A stretch of DNA of 45,934 nt. Origin: a virus. This document shows, in pieces, positions 9,217 through 17,308 of this stretch. Numbering within the stretch: position 1 is the first letter of the stretch; each line of letters starts with the position of its first letter. Position numbers and translations under genes: made by a program. The stretch is taken from IMG/VR virus record IMGVR_UViG_3300044717_000016, positions 1 to 45,934 of that record; one strand, given 5' to 3'. The notes below the pieces were generated by a model. That model did no database searches. It saw nothing but the letters and a program-made list of their open reading frames with translations, and was not told the origin of the DNA.

Positions 9217-12200
9217 CTACGAATTCCTCCGCCCCTCGTTAAAGATTTCAACCACTTCCACGCCCACTTGTCCGCGCGAGCGAATGCGCCCTTGACCGTC
9301 AGGCTTCAACGTTACGTTTACCGTCACCGGAGAGCGCCCGCCGCGAGAGGACGCGGCGGTGGAACTGGCATAGATGGGGGGCGGCACATACGCCGGGCCT
9401 TCCGAGACGAAGCCGCCGGTGGCGAAGTGTTGAGGCAACTTGCCCGCCGCATTCATGTATTGCAGAGCACTGACGCCGATGGCACGCACCGCCGCCGCGC
9501 GCAGGACAAACTCGCCGTTAGACAGATCTGCGCCGATGCTGTCAGAGGTCGAAGTGCCCGGCCCCGTAATGAGGCCGCCGAGCATGTGGCCCACCGTGCG
9601 GGGGCGCGTGTGGAACTGCGAGCCGTCGGGGTTGCGCAGAATTGGCGCTGATGTTGGCCCTTCGTTGGACGAGCCGCCGCTGCTGCTTCCCCCTGCCACT
9701 CTGCTTGTCAGAGCGCCTCCCAGTGCCCCCACCGCGCCGTTCACCGCCGCTCCTAAGAGCCCGCTCCAGAATCCCTGCTGCTGTGGTCTCAGAGACTCCA
9801 TCGTGTCGCGCAGGCTCTGCAGCGCGTTGATGATGCGATCGGTGTTGTAATCGGCATCGAACGTGATGTCCTGACCGGTGTTGCTGACCTGCGAGACGAC
9901 GCCGGCGCGCGTCTCCTGCGCGCTTTTCTCGACCGCGGCGGTGATCTGCGCGGTCGCTTCGTCTTTCTTCGTCGAGCCGATACCGAGCAGCTTCGCGATG
10001 GCACCCGTGATGCCGCCCTGCGGCCCCGTCCCGGCTTTGCCGTTTGAGGAGTCGTCGGCGGTCTCCAGGTTGAAGAGCTTCTTGAGCGCCTTGAAGGCGG
10101 CGGCACGGAGCAGCTTGGAGGCGATGTCATCGAGGAATGAGAAGAAGTCTTTTTCCGCCTCCTGCAGCGCGCCGCGCCAGCCGTTCTGGAAGCCCGCCTT
10201 GATGGTGCCGGAGATGCCATCGGCGAGGCGGTCTGAGACCTCGCGCAGCTTCTCACGCTGGCGGTTGAGAAAATCTTCGACGAGCAACCCGCGCTTCTCG
10301 TAATGCGCTTGGTCGGAGGCGACGATCTGGTTATTGAGCGCCTCGATGACTTTCGCCCGCTGCGCCTCGTTCTGCTCGCGCACCTGCTCAAGCGTGATGT
10401 CTCTCTCCAGCGCCGAGCGATTGCGCTGCGCGCGCAGGTCCTCGGCCTTGAGCTCGAAGTCGAGGCGCAATCGCTCGGCGCGCACCACGCTCGAGGTAGA
10501 CGCTTCCACGGCGCGCAGGCGATTGTCCGCCGACTCCATCTCCATGTCGGTGATGGAGTCGGTGATCGTGCGTAGCTGGGACGCGTAGTCGAGTTGGCGC
10601 TGGATGTCGCGCCGCTTCGCCTCGTCGTCGTCCGCTGCCATCGCGGCGCGGAAGTTAGCTACCTTCTGCCGCTGCACGGCGAGCTGTCCTTCGAGTTCCG
10701 CCGCGGCGTTCGTCCCCCCTGCCGTGTGTGAGAGCTGCTTCTCGATTGCCTTCTGCTGCGCGAGGAGAATCTCGTACTGCGCGGAGCCGATCCTCTGCTC
10801 CGCTTCGATGAAGCTCATCGTGCCCTGCTCGGCCATGCGCTGGTAGACGGCCGCAAAGCCGGAGGCGGTCTCCTCGAGGAGCGCGATCTTCGCCTGCCAG
10901 TCCTGCTTCTCACGCGCGTTGCGGGCGAGCCACGCGTCGCGGTCGATCTTCGTCAGGGCCTGCTGGTGCCCTTCATAGAGAGCTTCGATTTTCTCGTTCA
11001 CCTTGCTGACGAGATTTTCTTTGACTTTCCCCGTGGCCGCTGTGTTCTGCGCGATCTCCAGTTCCTTCAAATCCACTTTTAGGGCTGATTGGAACTGCTC
11101 TTCGTCGAGCGTCTGGCGCATCGAGACGTATGAGTCGAGAGTCTTCAGCCCGTTCGAGTAATAAAACTCCTCGTCGGCGGTGCGGCGATCGTAGATGCGC
11201 TTGGCCGCCTGCGCGGTGATCTCCAGCGCCTCCATCTCCAGCTTCGCTGCGCGCAACGCTTTCGACTCTCCCGAGCCTCCCTTGCCCTTGTGGCCACCGC
11301 CGCCGGCAATGTCGCCCGGATTGATCGTGAGAGAAGGCTTGTAATCCTTCGGATCGACGGGCCGCATGGTCTTCGGATCGATCCGCACTCCGTTGCCGGC
11401 GTCATAATTTTTAGGGACAGTCCGCAGGCCCTGATCGATGGCGTAGCCCATCCCTAACTTGAAGCCCAGCATCGGGTTGGCGAGGCCGCCGGTGAAGTTG
11501 GCAGACGGAGCCGCCGCCGCGAGCCGCTCCAGCGCCGTGAGGAGAATCTCGACTTGCATGATCTCCTGGTTGATGTATAAACCGATGGAACCGACGATGA
11601 GCGAGACCGTATCCTTGTGCCTCACAAAGGCGTCGCTCGCCTGACTCATCACGCCTGTCACGGTCGGAAGGAATTGTTCGCCCAGCTCCCTCTCCACCGC
11701 CTCGAGCTGTAACTTCGTGTTGTGCAACGTGTCGTTAAACTGATCGGCCTTTTTCGCCACGTCCGTGCTGATGATGAGCCCCATATCGCGGAGCTTCTGC
11801 ATGTAGGCGTCGAAGTCACCGCCGGACTCCTTGATCACGCCGAGCACGTCCTTGGCACTCCCACGGAACAGGCGCTGCGCCAGCGCGGTTTGCTGCGTCT
11901 CGTCCTTCACGCGCGAGAGCGAAGTGAAGGCGGACCGCAGCGCCGTCTCGTTCGAGGAGACATCAATGCTGAGAGCTTTGTAGGACTGCGCGAGCGCGTT
12001 GTTCCGGTCCCTGTGCGTGGCGACCAGTTCATTCACCTTCTCGGTGTTCTTCTGGAAGAAGACGAGGCCGCTCTGGAAGGTGTCGAGTGAGCCGCCGGAG
12101 TTCTCCAGCGCCACCTTGAGGCCCGAAAGGGTCTCTACTTCCACGTTGGTGCGTTGCGAGAGGTCGTAGAGATGCCCGGCGCCGTCCGCCGCATACTGGG

Positions 12201-12987
12201 CCAGCTTAAAGATACCGATGCCGGCCCCGACGGCCACTACGCCGAGCCCGATCGCGCCGGCGGCGGCGATCCCCAGTGGGCCGGCGAGGCCCGTGAGGGC
12301 ACCACCCGATGAAACCACCTGAGACTCGAAGCCGGACAGCGTCTTCTCCGCCTCGCCGACCTTGCCCTCGACGGCTGTCAGAGCCTTCGTCCCATCGCGC
12401 TCCAGTTTAGAAAACTGAAACACCGCCCTCTCGACCGGCTGAAACGCACTCGTCGCCCCCGACCCGAACTTTCCGACGAGAAGATTTAACTTCGCCGCCT
12501 CATTTTCCGCGTCACGAAATTGAGTGAGAAACGCGGTATCGATCTTGCCGCCGAAGTTGATCCGCAGGCCCTCGGCGAAGTCCCCCTTCTTCGTCGAGAA
12601 CAGCTCTTTGACCTTGGCCGCCTCGCCCTGGAGAACTGAGAGTTTCTTCGCCGCGCCCTCGGCGTCCTTGATTACGGCACCGAGATTTTTTTGCGAGACG
12701 CCGCCGAGGTTGAACATCTCGCGCGTCACCTGCGCGAGCGGTTGCCCGATGAGAGGGACGCGGCTCGCCACTCCACTCAGTTGCTGCTCGAGGATTTTGC
12801 CGGTGATCGTCCCTTGCCCGGCGACGCCCTTTAAGTCACCGGACAGCTTCTTGGCCGAGCCGCCGGCCAGATCCATGCTCTTAGCCGTGCCCTTCGTTTT
12901 GTCGTCAAGGCGCACCATTCCCTTCTCAGCCGCGTCAAGGCCGTCGATCTTCACGGTCCCGAGTAAAGTGAAAAGGTCTAATGGCAT
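9217..12987 (-). CDS. Tail tape measure protein
   Basis: 1,256 aa, the longest gene of the tail module and directly after the G/GT chaperone genes, the standard tape measure position. Residues about 200-290 hold a Gly/Ala-rich hydrophobic segment (GPLGIAAAGAIGLGVVAVGA) likely to cross the host membrane during DNA ejection; 560-900 are long charged helices with coiled-coil character; the last 120 residues contain Gly/Ser-rich and RSRGQVGVEVVEIFNEGRR motifs typical of tape measure C-termini. At about 1.5 angstrom of tail per residue (known relation) the tail would be near 190 nm. No lysozyme or peptidase domain is obvious. Confidence 0.9.
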   Translation of the reverse strand: MPLDLFTLLGTVKIDGLDAAEKGMVRLDDKTKGTAKSMDLAGGSAKKLSGDLKGVAGQGTITGKILEQQLSGVASRVPLIGQPLAQVTREMFNLGGVSQKNLGAVIKDAEGAAKKLSVLQGEAAKVKELFSTKKGDFAEGLRINFGGKIDTAFLTQFRDAENEAAKLNLLVGKFGSGATSAFQPVERAVFQFSKLERDGTKALTAVEGKVGEAEKTLSGFESQVVSSGGALTGLAGPLGIAAAGAIGLGVVAVGAGIGIFKLAQYAADGAGHLYDLSQRTNVEVETLSGLKVALENSGGSLDTFQSGLVFFQKNTEKVNELVATHRDRNNALAQSYKALSIDVSSNETALRSAFTSLSRVKDETQQTALAQRLFRGSAKDVLGVIKESGGDFDAYMQKLRDMGLIISTDVAKKADQFNDTLHNTKLQLEAVERELGEQFLPTVTGVMSQASDAFVRHKDTVSLIVGSIGLYINQEIMQVEILLTALERLAAAAPSANFTGGLANPMLGFKLGMGYAIDQGLRTVPKNYDAGNGVRIDPKTMRPVDPKDYKPSLTINPGDIAGGGGHKGKGGSGESKALRAAKLEMEALEITAQAAKRIYDRRTADEEFYYSNGLKTLDSYVSMRQTLDEEQFQSALKVDLKELEIAQNTAATGKVKENLVSKVNEKIEALYEGHQQALTKIDRDAWLARNAREKQDWQAKIALLEETASGFAAVYQRMAEQGTMSFIEAEQRIGSAQYEILLAQQKAIEKQLSHTAGGTNAAAELEGQLAVQRQKVANFRAAMAADDDEAKRRDIQRQLDYASQLRTITDSITDMEMESADNRLRAVEASTSSVVRAERLRLDFELKAEDLRAQRNRSALERDITLEQVREQNEAQRAKVIEALNNQIVASDQAHYEKRGLLVEDFLNRQREKLREVSDRLADGISGTIKAGFQNGWRGALQEAEKDFFSFLDDIASKLLRAAAFKALKKLFNLETADDSSNGKAGTGPQGGITGAIAKLLGIGSTKKDEATAQITAAVEKSAQETRAGVVSQVSNTGQDITFDADYNTDRIINALQSLRDTMESLRPQQQGFWSGLLGAAVNGAVGALGGALTSRVAGGSSSGGSSNEGPTSAPILRNPDGSQFHTRPRTVGHMLGGLITGPGTSTSDSIGADLSNGEFVLRAAAVRAIGVSALQYMNAAGKLPQHFATGGFVSEGPAYVPPPIYASSTAASSRGGRSPVTVNVTLKPDGQGRIRSRGQVGVEVVEIFNEGRRNS

Positions 12988-13068
12988 GCGATTGACTGAT
13001 TGGCGTTGTAGCGTTGAAAACGAAACGCGGAACGATGAATTACCTATAATCTCAGCGTTCCGCCTTGG

Positions 13069-13703
13069 TCATTTGCGTCCCGGGCCGGACGACTCATCCT
13101 CGTCGTCCTCGACATCCTCGTCGTCGCCTTGCTTGCGTCGAGCCTCGGCGATTTTTTTGGCGATCTCCTGCGAGCGCACGTCAGCTGTCTCGAAGCTGAG
13201 GGCGAGGCTCTTCCAGTAATCACCCTGCGCATAGAGCACCCACGGGGGTACGTGCAGGTAACGCGCTGCCCTGACGAGCGGATAGAGCGGGTGACACTCA
13301 CCTTCCTCGCCACCGGTGGCGAGGAAGATCGCTAGCTCTTCGACCCGCTCGTCGTCGAGAGCTTTCCCACGAGTTCAAGAATGGCGAGCGCAGTGGCCGC
13401 GAGAAACGAGATCGGCGCACCCAGCAGGTTCTCCATACTCGGCGGGAAGGGCTCTCCGCCGGCGACGACATCCCACTCCGGGATGAGCTCGGAGATCATC
13501 TGTGCGTCGGAGTTCTGCACCCGCTTTTCAGGCGGTGCCTCTTCCCCCTCGGGGGGCGGGTCGGCCTTTTTAGAAAGCTTCTGGAGACCTGATAGGTAAT
13601 CAGGTGTGACCTTATAGGGGTAGACCTTCCCCTTGACCACTTCGCCCGCGAACTCAAAGTGGAGTTCCTCCGGCTTCTCCTTGATGATGGCAATGTCCAA
13701 CAT
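13069..13703 (-). CDS. Tail assembly chaperone GT (made by -1 ribosomal frameshift)
   Basis: Composite product: residues 1-114 are read in the G frame from ATG at 13703; ribosomes slip back one base on GGGAAAG (13368-13362, minus strand) and continue in an open frame to the TGA at 13071-13069, giving about 211 aa. The added part (ALDDERVEELAIFLATGGEE..., then a TADVRSQEIAKKIAEARRKQ helix) ends in a very acidic tail (DDEDVEDDEDESS). Known biology: lambda-type phages make G and GT at a fixed ratio; both coat the tape measure and GT recruits tail tube subunits. Location just before the tape measure gene fits exactly. No independent start with a ribosome binding site was found for the second frame. 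Confidence 0.85.
13332..13703 (-). CDS. Tail assembly chaperone G
   Basis: 123 aa from ATG at 13703, preceded by CAGGAG at a 10-base spacing; a longer frame from 13781 has no such site and a basic, unconserved extension, so it is rejected. The protein (MLDIAIIKEKPEELHFEFAG) is a small alpha/beta tail chaperone with a Pro/Glu-rich linker (PPPEGEEAPPEKR). It ends in TAG at 13334-13332, 28 nt past the slippery site. It sits between tail tube and tape measure genes as in lambda. Confidence 0.8.
   Translation of the reverse strand: MLDIAIIKEKPEELHFEFAGEVVKGKVYPYKVTPDYLSGLQKLSKKADPPPEGEEAPPEKRVQNSDAQMISELIPEWDVVAGGEPFPPSMENLLGAPISFLAATALAILELVGKLSTTSGSKS
13362..13368 (-). promoter_or_regulatory. 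-1 programmed frameshift site GGGAAAG
   Basis: Minus-strand heptamer G GGA AAG, in the correct phase with the G frame (codons GTG GGA AAG). It satisfies the X XXY YYZ rule and is the same heptamer that lambda uses for G/GT. Slippage allows the ribosome to bypass the G stop 28 nt later and enter a 97-codon downstream frame. Confidence 0.85.
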
Positions 13704-13801
13704 GTGAATCGTGCTCCTGGTTGAATAAAAACTACTTGTGAAAGGGCGGGCCGAGCTGCCATAGCCCCGCCCCGCCTTCAATCCGGCTCGGGGCGCTATT
13801 G

Positions 13802-14236
13802 TTAGGCGAACGTGCCGACGGTGAGGTCAGTCACCCATTGCAGCTCGCCCGTGTAGGAGTTGGCCGCATTCGTCTTCATGCTCTCGGTGTACTTCGTGAG
13901 CTTGACCTTGCCCGTATACTTGCGCTTGCCGACGGCCGTGCCCTCGGGGCCGATCTCGATATCAAAGCCCTCGCCATCGACGCCGCCGGTCGAATTTTCC
14001 TCGCCGAGGATGGCGAGCAACAGCAAGGCGATGGTGTCGTCGGCGAATCCTGCGATGGGTGTCTTCGTGTCTTTATAGCCGAGCGTATATTCCTTGCTCG
14101 TCGCCTGAAACTGGGTCGTGTCCAGGTTCTCCACGTCCATCTGCACATCGCAGCTATTCGTCTTACGCGAGATGTCCGTCAGCACACCCGCCAGGTTCTT
14201 GATCTTCACACTCGCTTTGCGCCCGTGCTTGGCCAT
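13802..14236 (-). CDS. Major tail tube protein, copy 1 (short)
   Basis: 144 aa, ATG at 14236 after GGAGTG. Sequence begins MAKHGRKASVKIKNLAG and contains VQMDVENLDTTQFQATSKEY and KYTGKVKLTKY, the beta-sandwich pattern of siphovirus tail tube subunits. It lies directly upstream of the G/GT chaperones. The neighbouring gene (14282-15022) starts with the same MAKHGR and shares the VENLDTTQF/DATNF layout, so the two appear to be paralogues; this one or its partner forms the tube. Confidence 0.7.
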   Translation of the reverse strand: MAKHGRKASVKIKNLAGVLTDISRKTNSCDVQMDVENLDTTQFQATSKEYTLGYKDTKTPIAGFADDTIALLLLAILGEENSTGGVDGEGFDIEIGPEGTAVGKRKYTGKVKLTKYTESMKTNAANSYTGELQWVTDLTVGTFA

Positions 14237-14281
14237 GACGTTTTCACTCCTTCAAATGGTTGGTTCCCGCTACCGGGCGGA

Positions 14282-15022
14282 CTAAATTTGCGACGGCTTG
14301 AGCCGCGCGACGCCCACCGCGTAGGTGAATGACGGCGCGCTGCCGGCCACGGTATGGCGCTCGCGCGTATAACGGTTGACGGTCCCCGCGACGCTCTTGC
14401 GCTGCGCGCCGACGACCGTCGCCGCGTCGAACGTGATGAAATCGACCCAGACGACGTGATCGACCGAATGTTGCACGACCGAGACCAGCGACTCGTCGCC
14501 GACGATGCTCGCGTCGGTGATCTCGAGCTGTGCGACCGCGCCCAGGCTCGTCGCCGCGCCGTTGTCGTGGTAGCTGGCTTCGGAGCCGGTCGCTGTCTCA
14601 GCCTCCAGCGCGTGCACGAGCGCACCTGCGTTGATGCCGCTCTCCGACTGAAACTCGGCGGTGACCATCACGAGGCCCGTGGCGACGAGCTTCGTGCTCT
14701 TCTTGACCACATCGACGATCATCATGTAGGCGCGCTTGCCTACCGCGGCCCAGCCCTCGGGCGCGACTAAGAGGAGGTCGGTTTGCGTGCCGGCGTTGAG
14801 GGCCGCCGCGAGGTACTGGTCGGCGTCGCCCACGGTTCCGCGGTAGAAGCCCTCCGCGGTCAACCTGCCGTCGGTCACGTCGAGAACGACTTCCTTGTGC
14901 ACGGACTCGAAATTTGTTGCATCGAGCGCGGCGGCGTCGGCAGACAGGTCGAGCGACTTCAGGAACTTCGAGAGGCTGAACTCGTTGAAAAGGATTCTGA
15001 CTAAACGACCATGCTTCGCCAT
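14282..15022 (-). CDS. Tail tube protein, copy 2 (long)
   Basis: 246 aa, ATG at 15022 overlapping the stop of the upstream small gene (TAATG). Begins MAKHGRLVRILFNEFSLSKF and includes SADAAALDATNFESVHKEVV, which parallels the DTTQFQATSKEY region of the 144-aa neighbour. Longer by a C-terminal domain (about residues 110-246). Possible reading: this is the main tube protein and the short one a minor or terminator subunit, or the reverse; sequence alone does not decide. Virion structural role is well supported by position. Confidence 0.65.
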   Translation of the reverse strand: MAKHGRLVRILFNEFSLSKFLKSLDLSADAAALDATNFESVHKEVVLDVTDGRLTAEGFYRGTVGDADQYLAAALNAGTQTDLLLVAPEGWAAVGKRAYMMIVDVVKKSTKLVATGLVMVTAEFQSESGINAGALVHALEAETATGSEASYHDNGAATSLGAVAQLEITDASIVGDESLVSVVQHSVDHVVWVDFITFDAATVVGAQRKSVAGTVNRYTRERHTVAGSAPSFTYAVGVARLKPSQI

Positions 15023-15207
15023 TACTCACCGCCCTTCGGCTTGATGTACCCCTGCTCCAGAAGCCATGTGATCGACTCCGCAGGAATGTCTCGGACCTCC
15101 GTGCCCGTCTCGTGACGCACTTCCGGCTCGCCGTATGAGATGGGATTGACGACGATATAAATTTCGCCCTGCGCCGTGTTCGGCTTCTCGGTTGTTTTCT
15201 TCGCCAT
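15022..15207 (-). CDS. Small virion-module protein
   Basis: 61 aa, MAKKTTEKPNTAQGEIYIVV start, no cysteines, a central acidic GTEVRDIPAESITWLLEQGY helix. It lies between the tail terminator-like gene and the tail tube gene, separated from each by almost nothing. It shares its MAKKT opening and general layout (low-complexity N-terminus, small C-terminal domain) with the repeat protein at 18205-18582. Function not recognised; small proteins at this place are often tail completion or decoration factors. Confidence 0.6.
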   Translation of the reverse strand: MAKKTTEKPNTAQGEIYIVVNPISYGEPEVRHETGTEVRDIPAESITWLLEQGYIKPKGGE

Positions 15208-15211
15208 AGCT

Positions 15212-15643
15212 TTACTCCGGCTCCGTCCAAACTTCGTAAATGCCGCCCTCGTGGCGGTAGACGCTGCCGTCTCCCTGCGGATCGTCGTACTCGACCGCTT
15301 GCACCCAGCTCAGCAGAAGCGTGTCAGAGCCCTCGACTGAGATCTCCGCGTCTCCTGTACCGTCAGGGTCGAGCCGCGCGCGTATCCGCTTGGCCATCTC
15401 CGCGGCGGTCGCCGGACTCGCGTTCTTGTCAACCGCCTTCACGAGATACAGCGAGTCTTCATGGCTTAAGCCCTGGAACGCGTAATTACCTCGCGGCGCG
15501 CGCATCGCCGTGACATCCACCAGCGGGTGCTCGGCTCCTTCAGGCGGCTGACCCGGGTAGACCTGCGTCGCGATCTCCATCAGCTTGCCCGCACCTGTGT
15601 CGGCTTGAAGGAATTTGCACAGCGCTTCGCGTACGTTGCTCAC
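15212..15643 (-). CDS. Tail terminator / completion protein
   Basis: 143 aa, GTG start at 15643 within a GTGA overlap with the upstream gene. N-terminal helix REALCKFLQADTGAGKLMEIA followed by VYPGQPPEGAEHPLVDVTAM is the pattern of lambda gpU / DUF3168-like terminators, which cap the tail tube at the head-proximal end. The gene order (connector, stopper, HK97 gp10-like, terminator, tube) is the standard siphovirus neck arrangement. Confidence 0.65.
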   Translation of the reverse strand: MSNVREALCKFLQADTGAGKLMEIATQVYPGQPPEGAEHPLVDVTAMRAPRGNYAFQGLSHEDSLYLVKAVDKNASPATAAEMAKRIRARLDPDGTGDAEISVEGSDTLLLSWVQAVEYDDPQGDGSVYRHEGGIYEVWTEPE

Positions 15644-16035
15644 CCTTCAAAGATCTCCTTCAGGTTCTCGCCGAAGCCTTCCTTAGCGCGCTCGAACGCT
15701 GGCCCCATGTGCGGCCTCGCCGCTACGTGCGCGCCGCCCAGTTCGAGAGCCGGGCCGCGCGGGTCGGTGGTGCCGACCGCGAAGGTCGTATCGTCAACTT
15801 TCTCGCTGTGGAAGGTCTGCACGTATTCGCCTTTGTCGATTGCCGGGGCCTCGCCGGGCGCTGAAGCCACGTGCCGCTTCCCCGCGCTCGTATACTCCTT
15901 GCCGTGCTTTGAGCCTCCCATCGAGACGCGGATGTCGGCGTTGATTGAGGAGGCCGTCGAGCGCGCGGCTAGCGCTGCGCGCCGCTTCATGCCGGCGACG
16001 AGATGCGGGATGTTGCTCTTGAGCTCAGTGGCCAT
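15640..16035 (-). CDS. HK97 gp10-like neck protein
   Basis: 131 aa. I chose ATG at 16035 because AGGGA, overlapping the stop of the preceding gene, lies just upstream; the longer frame to 16113 lies inside that gene. The C-terminal ALELGGAHVAARPHMGPAFERAKEGF motif (G..H..ARP...PAF) is diagnostic of the HK97 gp10 family that joins head completion to tail. N-terminal basic helix (VAGMKRRAALAARSTAS) is also typical. Confidence 0.8.
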   Translation of the reverse strand: MATELKSNIPHLVAGMKRRAALAARSTASSINADIRVSMGGSKHGKEYTSAGKRHVASAPGEAPAIDKGEYVQTFHSEKVDDTTFAVGTTDPRGPALELGGAHVAARPHMGPAFERAKEGFGENLKEIFEG

Positions 16036-16040
16036 CAGAT

Positions 16041-16262
16041 TTATCCCTGTGCCGGCGGCTCGCCGCTCATCTGCGTGTCCGGCTTTCTGAAAGTCAGCAC
16101 GCACACCTGCCAACCCGATAGGGCGAACTTCCAGGACTTATCCGTCGAAGTGGTGATGTCTTGTATGAGCGCCTCGACATACAATCCCGCGTCTCGCAAC
16201 TCTCCCGACTCGATCTTGTCGGCGATATTTCGCAAAGTCGCAGCTGTCGTTTCTTTGGCCAT
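16041..16262 (-). CDS. Small neck-module protein
   Basis: 73 aa; ATG at 16262 shares one base with the upstream stop (TGATG). Contains the helix TTAATLRNIADKIESGELRD followed by two short beta strands and no recognisable domain. Its stop overlaps the ribosome binding site of the gp10-like gene, so the three genes are probably translated as a coupled chain. Function unknown. Confidence 0.6.
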   Translation of the reverse strand: MAKETTAATLRNIADKIESGELRDAGLYVEALIQDITTSTDKSWKFALSGWQVCVLTFRKPDTQMSGEPPAQG

Positions 16263-16642
16263 CAAATACTCACCAGCCCGACAACTTCAGTCAGCACGCC
16301 CGTCAGAGGGAGCACGTGCTTTACTTCAACAAGGCGCTCCGGGTCTGTATCGGTGGCGTAGACGCGCACGCGATCTTTGCCGCCCACCTCGATGCCGCCC
16401 TTGATCGTGACGACGAATACCGTCTTCGACTTAGGCACGTCGCCCTCGACGTGTGTGCGCCCCGACGCCGGCGCAGCGGCGCACCTGAAAGGCCCGCCGG
16501 CGAGCGGCGTCCAAACTTCATTCTTGCCGCCGTGGCCGTCATCGACTAACGACTTGACCTCGACGTCGCAAAGGAACGGCATCGCAAAAAGCGTGTCCGC
16601 CGTGATCCTCCCCAACCCACCGAATAGCCCGTCGAAACTCAT
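16262..16642 (-). CDS. Head closure / head-tail stopper-like protein
   Basis: 126 aa. LVDDGHGGKNEVWTPLAGGPFRCAA and the final VEVKHVLPLTGVLTEVVGLV follow the small beta-barrel pattern of head closure proteins (SPP1 gp16 / head-tail adaptor type). Position immediately after the connector gene and before the gp10-like gene supports the call. No other domain is visible. Confidence 0.6.
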   Translation of the reverse strand: MSFDGLFGGLGRITADTLFAMPFLCDVEVKSLVDDGHGGKNEVWTPLAGGPFRCAAAPASGRTHVEGDVPKSKTVFVVTIKGGIEVGGKDRVRVYATDTDPERLVEVKHVLPLTGVLTEVVGLVSI

Positions 16643-16654
16643 ACCTTGCGTTCC

Positions 16655-17305
16655 CTATCCGACGGCGATGCGCCGGAGCGGTGCGAGCAGCTGCCTTGAA
16701 ATTGCCGGCAGTTCCATCTCGCCGCCCTGTCGCGTCATATCGAAACTGTTGCCGATCTTCACTCGCGAGATCCCGTCCGGCATGTTCCCGCTCGAGTAAG
16801 CGAGGTTGGCGAACTTCGCCGCCGCGTAACCACAAGCCACGGCCACCGATTGCGGCACCGACGCGAAGCTTTTGTACTTGACCTCGACCTGCGCCTCGCT
16901 CATTCCCAAGCTGGTGCGATCACCCGTCAGCACAATCGATTGCTGTAGGCTTACCAACTCCAGGTAGTTCTCCTGGTTGTTGACATAGACCGCCGCAAGC
17001 TCTACCTCGGATTCCATCCCCGGCCCGGCGATGATCTTGTAACCGGTGAGCTCCTGCACCGGCGGCTGGTTGACCGCGATGCGGCGCGTCCTCAAATCGA
17101 TGCGATGCGTCTCCGTGATCACGTCGGGCGTGAAGGCTCTACCGCAGAAGGCATCGATGGCGCGCGAGGCCGCGGCGAGGAGCGCCTTAACATCGTCGTC
17201 CGACTCGGGCAGCGCCGCCTGCACGCCGAAGACCTTGGCGCGGGCTTTGAAGTCGTTGACGCTCAGATAGAGCGCGCCGAGTACGATGTCGAGATCGAGC
17301 GGCAT
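16655..17305 (-). CDS. Head-tail connector (gp6-like adaptor)
   Basis: 216 aa. N-terminal helices (SVNDFKARAKVFGVQAALPE, then LLAAASRAIDAFCGRAFTPD) match the helical bundle of gp6/gp15-type adaptor proteins that bind under the portal ring; the middle section (PPVQELTGYKI...) and the late helix VAVACGYAAAKFANLAYSS complete that fold. It begins three bases after the upstream gene, indicating tight coupling with the head module. Confidence 0.7.
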   Translation of the reverse strand: MPLDLDIVLGALYLSVNDFKARAKVFGVQAALPESDDDVKALLAAASRAIDAFCGRAFTPDVITETHRIDLRTRRIAVNQPPVQELTGYKIIAGPGMESEVELAAVYVNNQENYLELVSLQQSIVLTGDRTSLGMSEAQVEVKYKSFASVPQSVAVACGYAAAKFANLAYSSGNMPDGISRVKIGNSFDMTRQGGEMELPAISRQLLAPLRRIAVG

Positions 17306-17308
17306 CAG

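Noticed and set aside
13129-13335. Plus-strand 68-codon frame in the gap before the tape measure gene
   Set aside because: The gap is fully explained by the minus-strand T frame reached by frameshifting.
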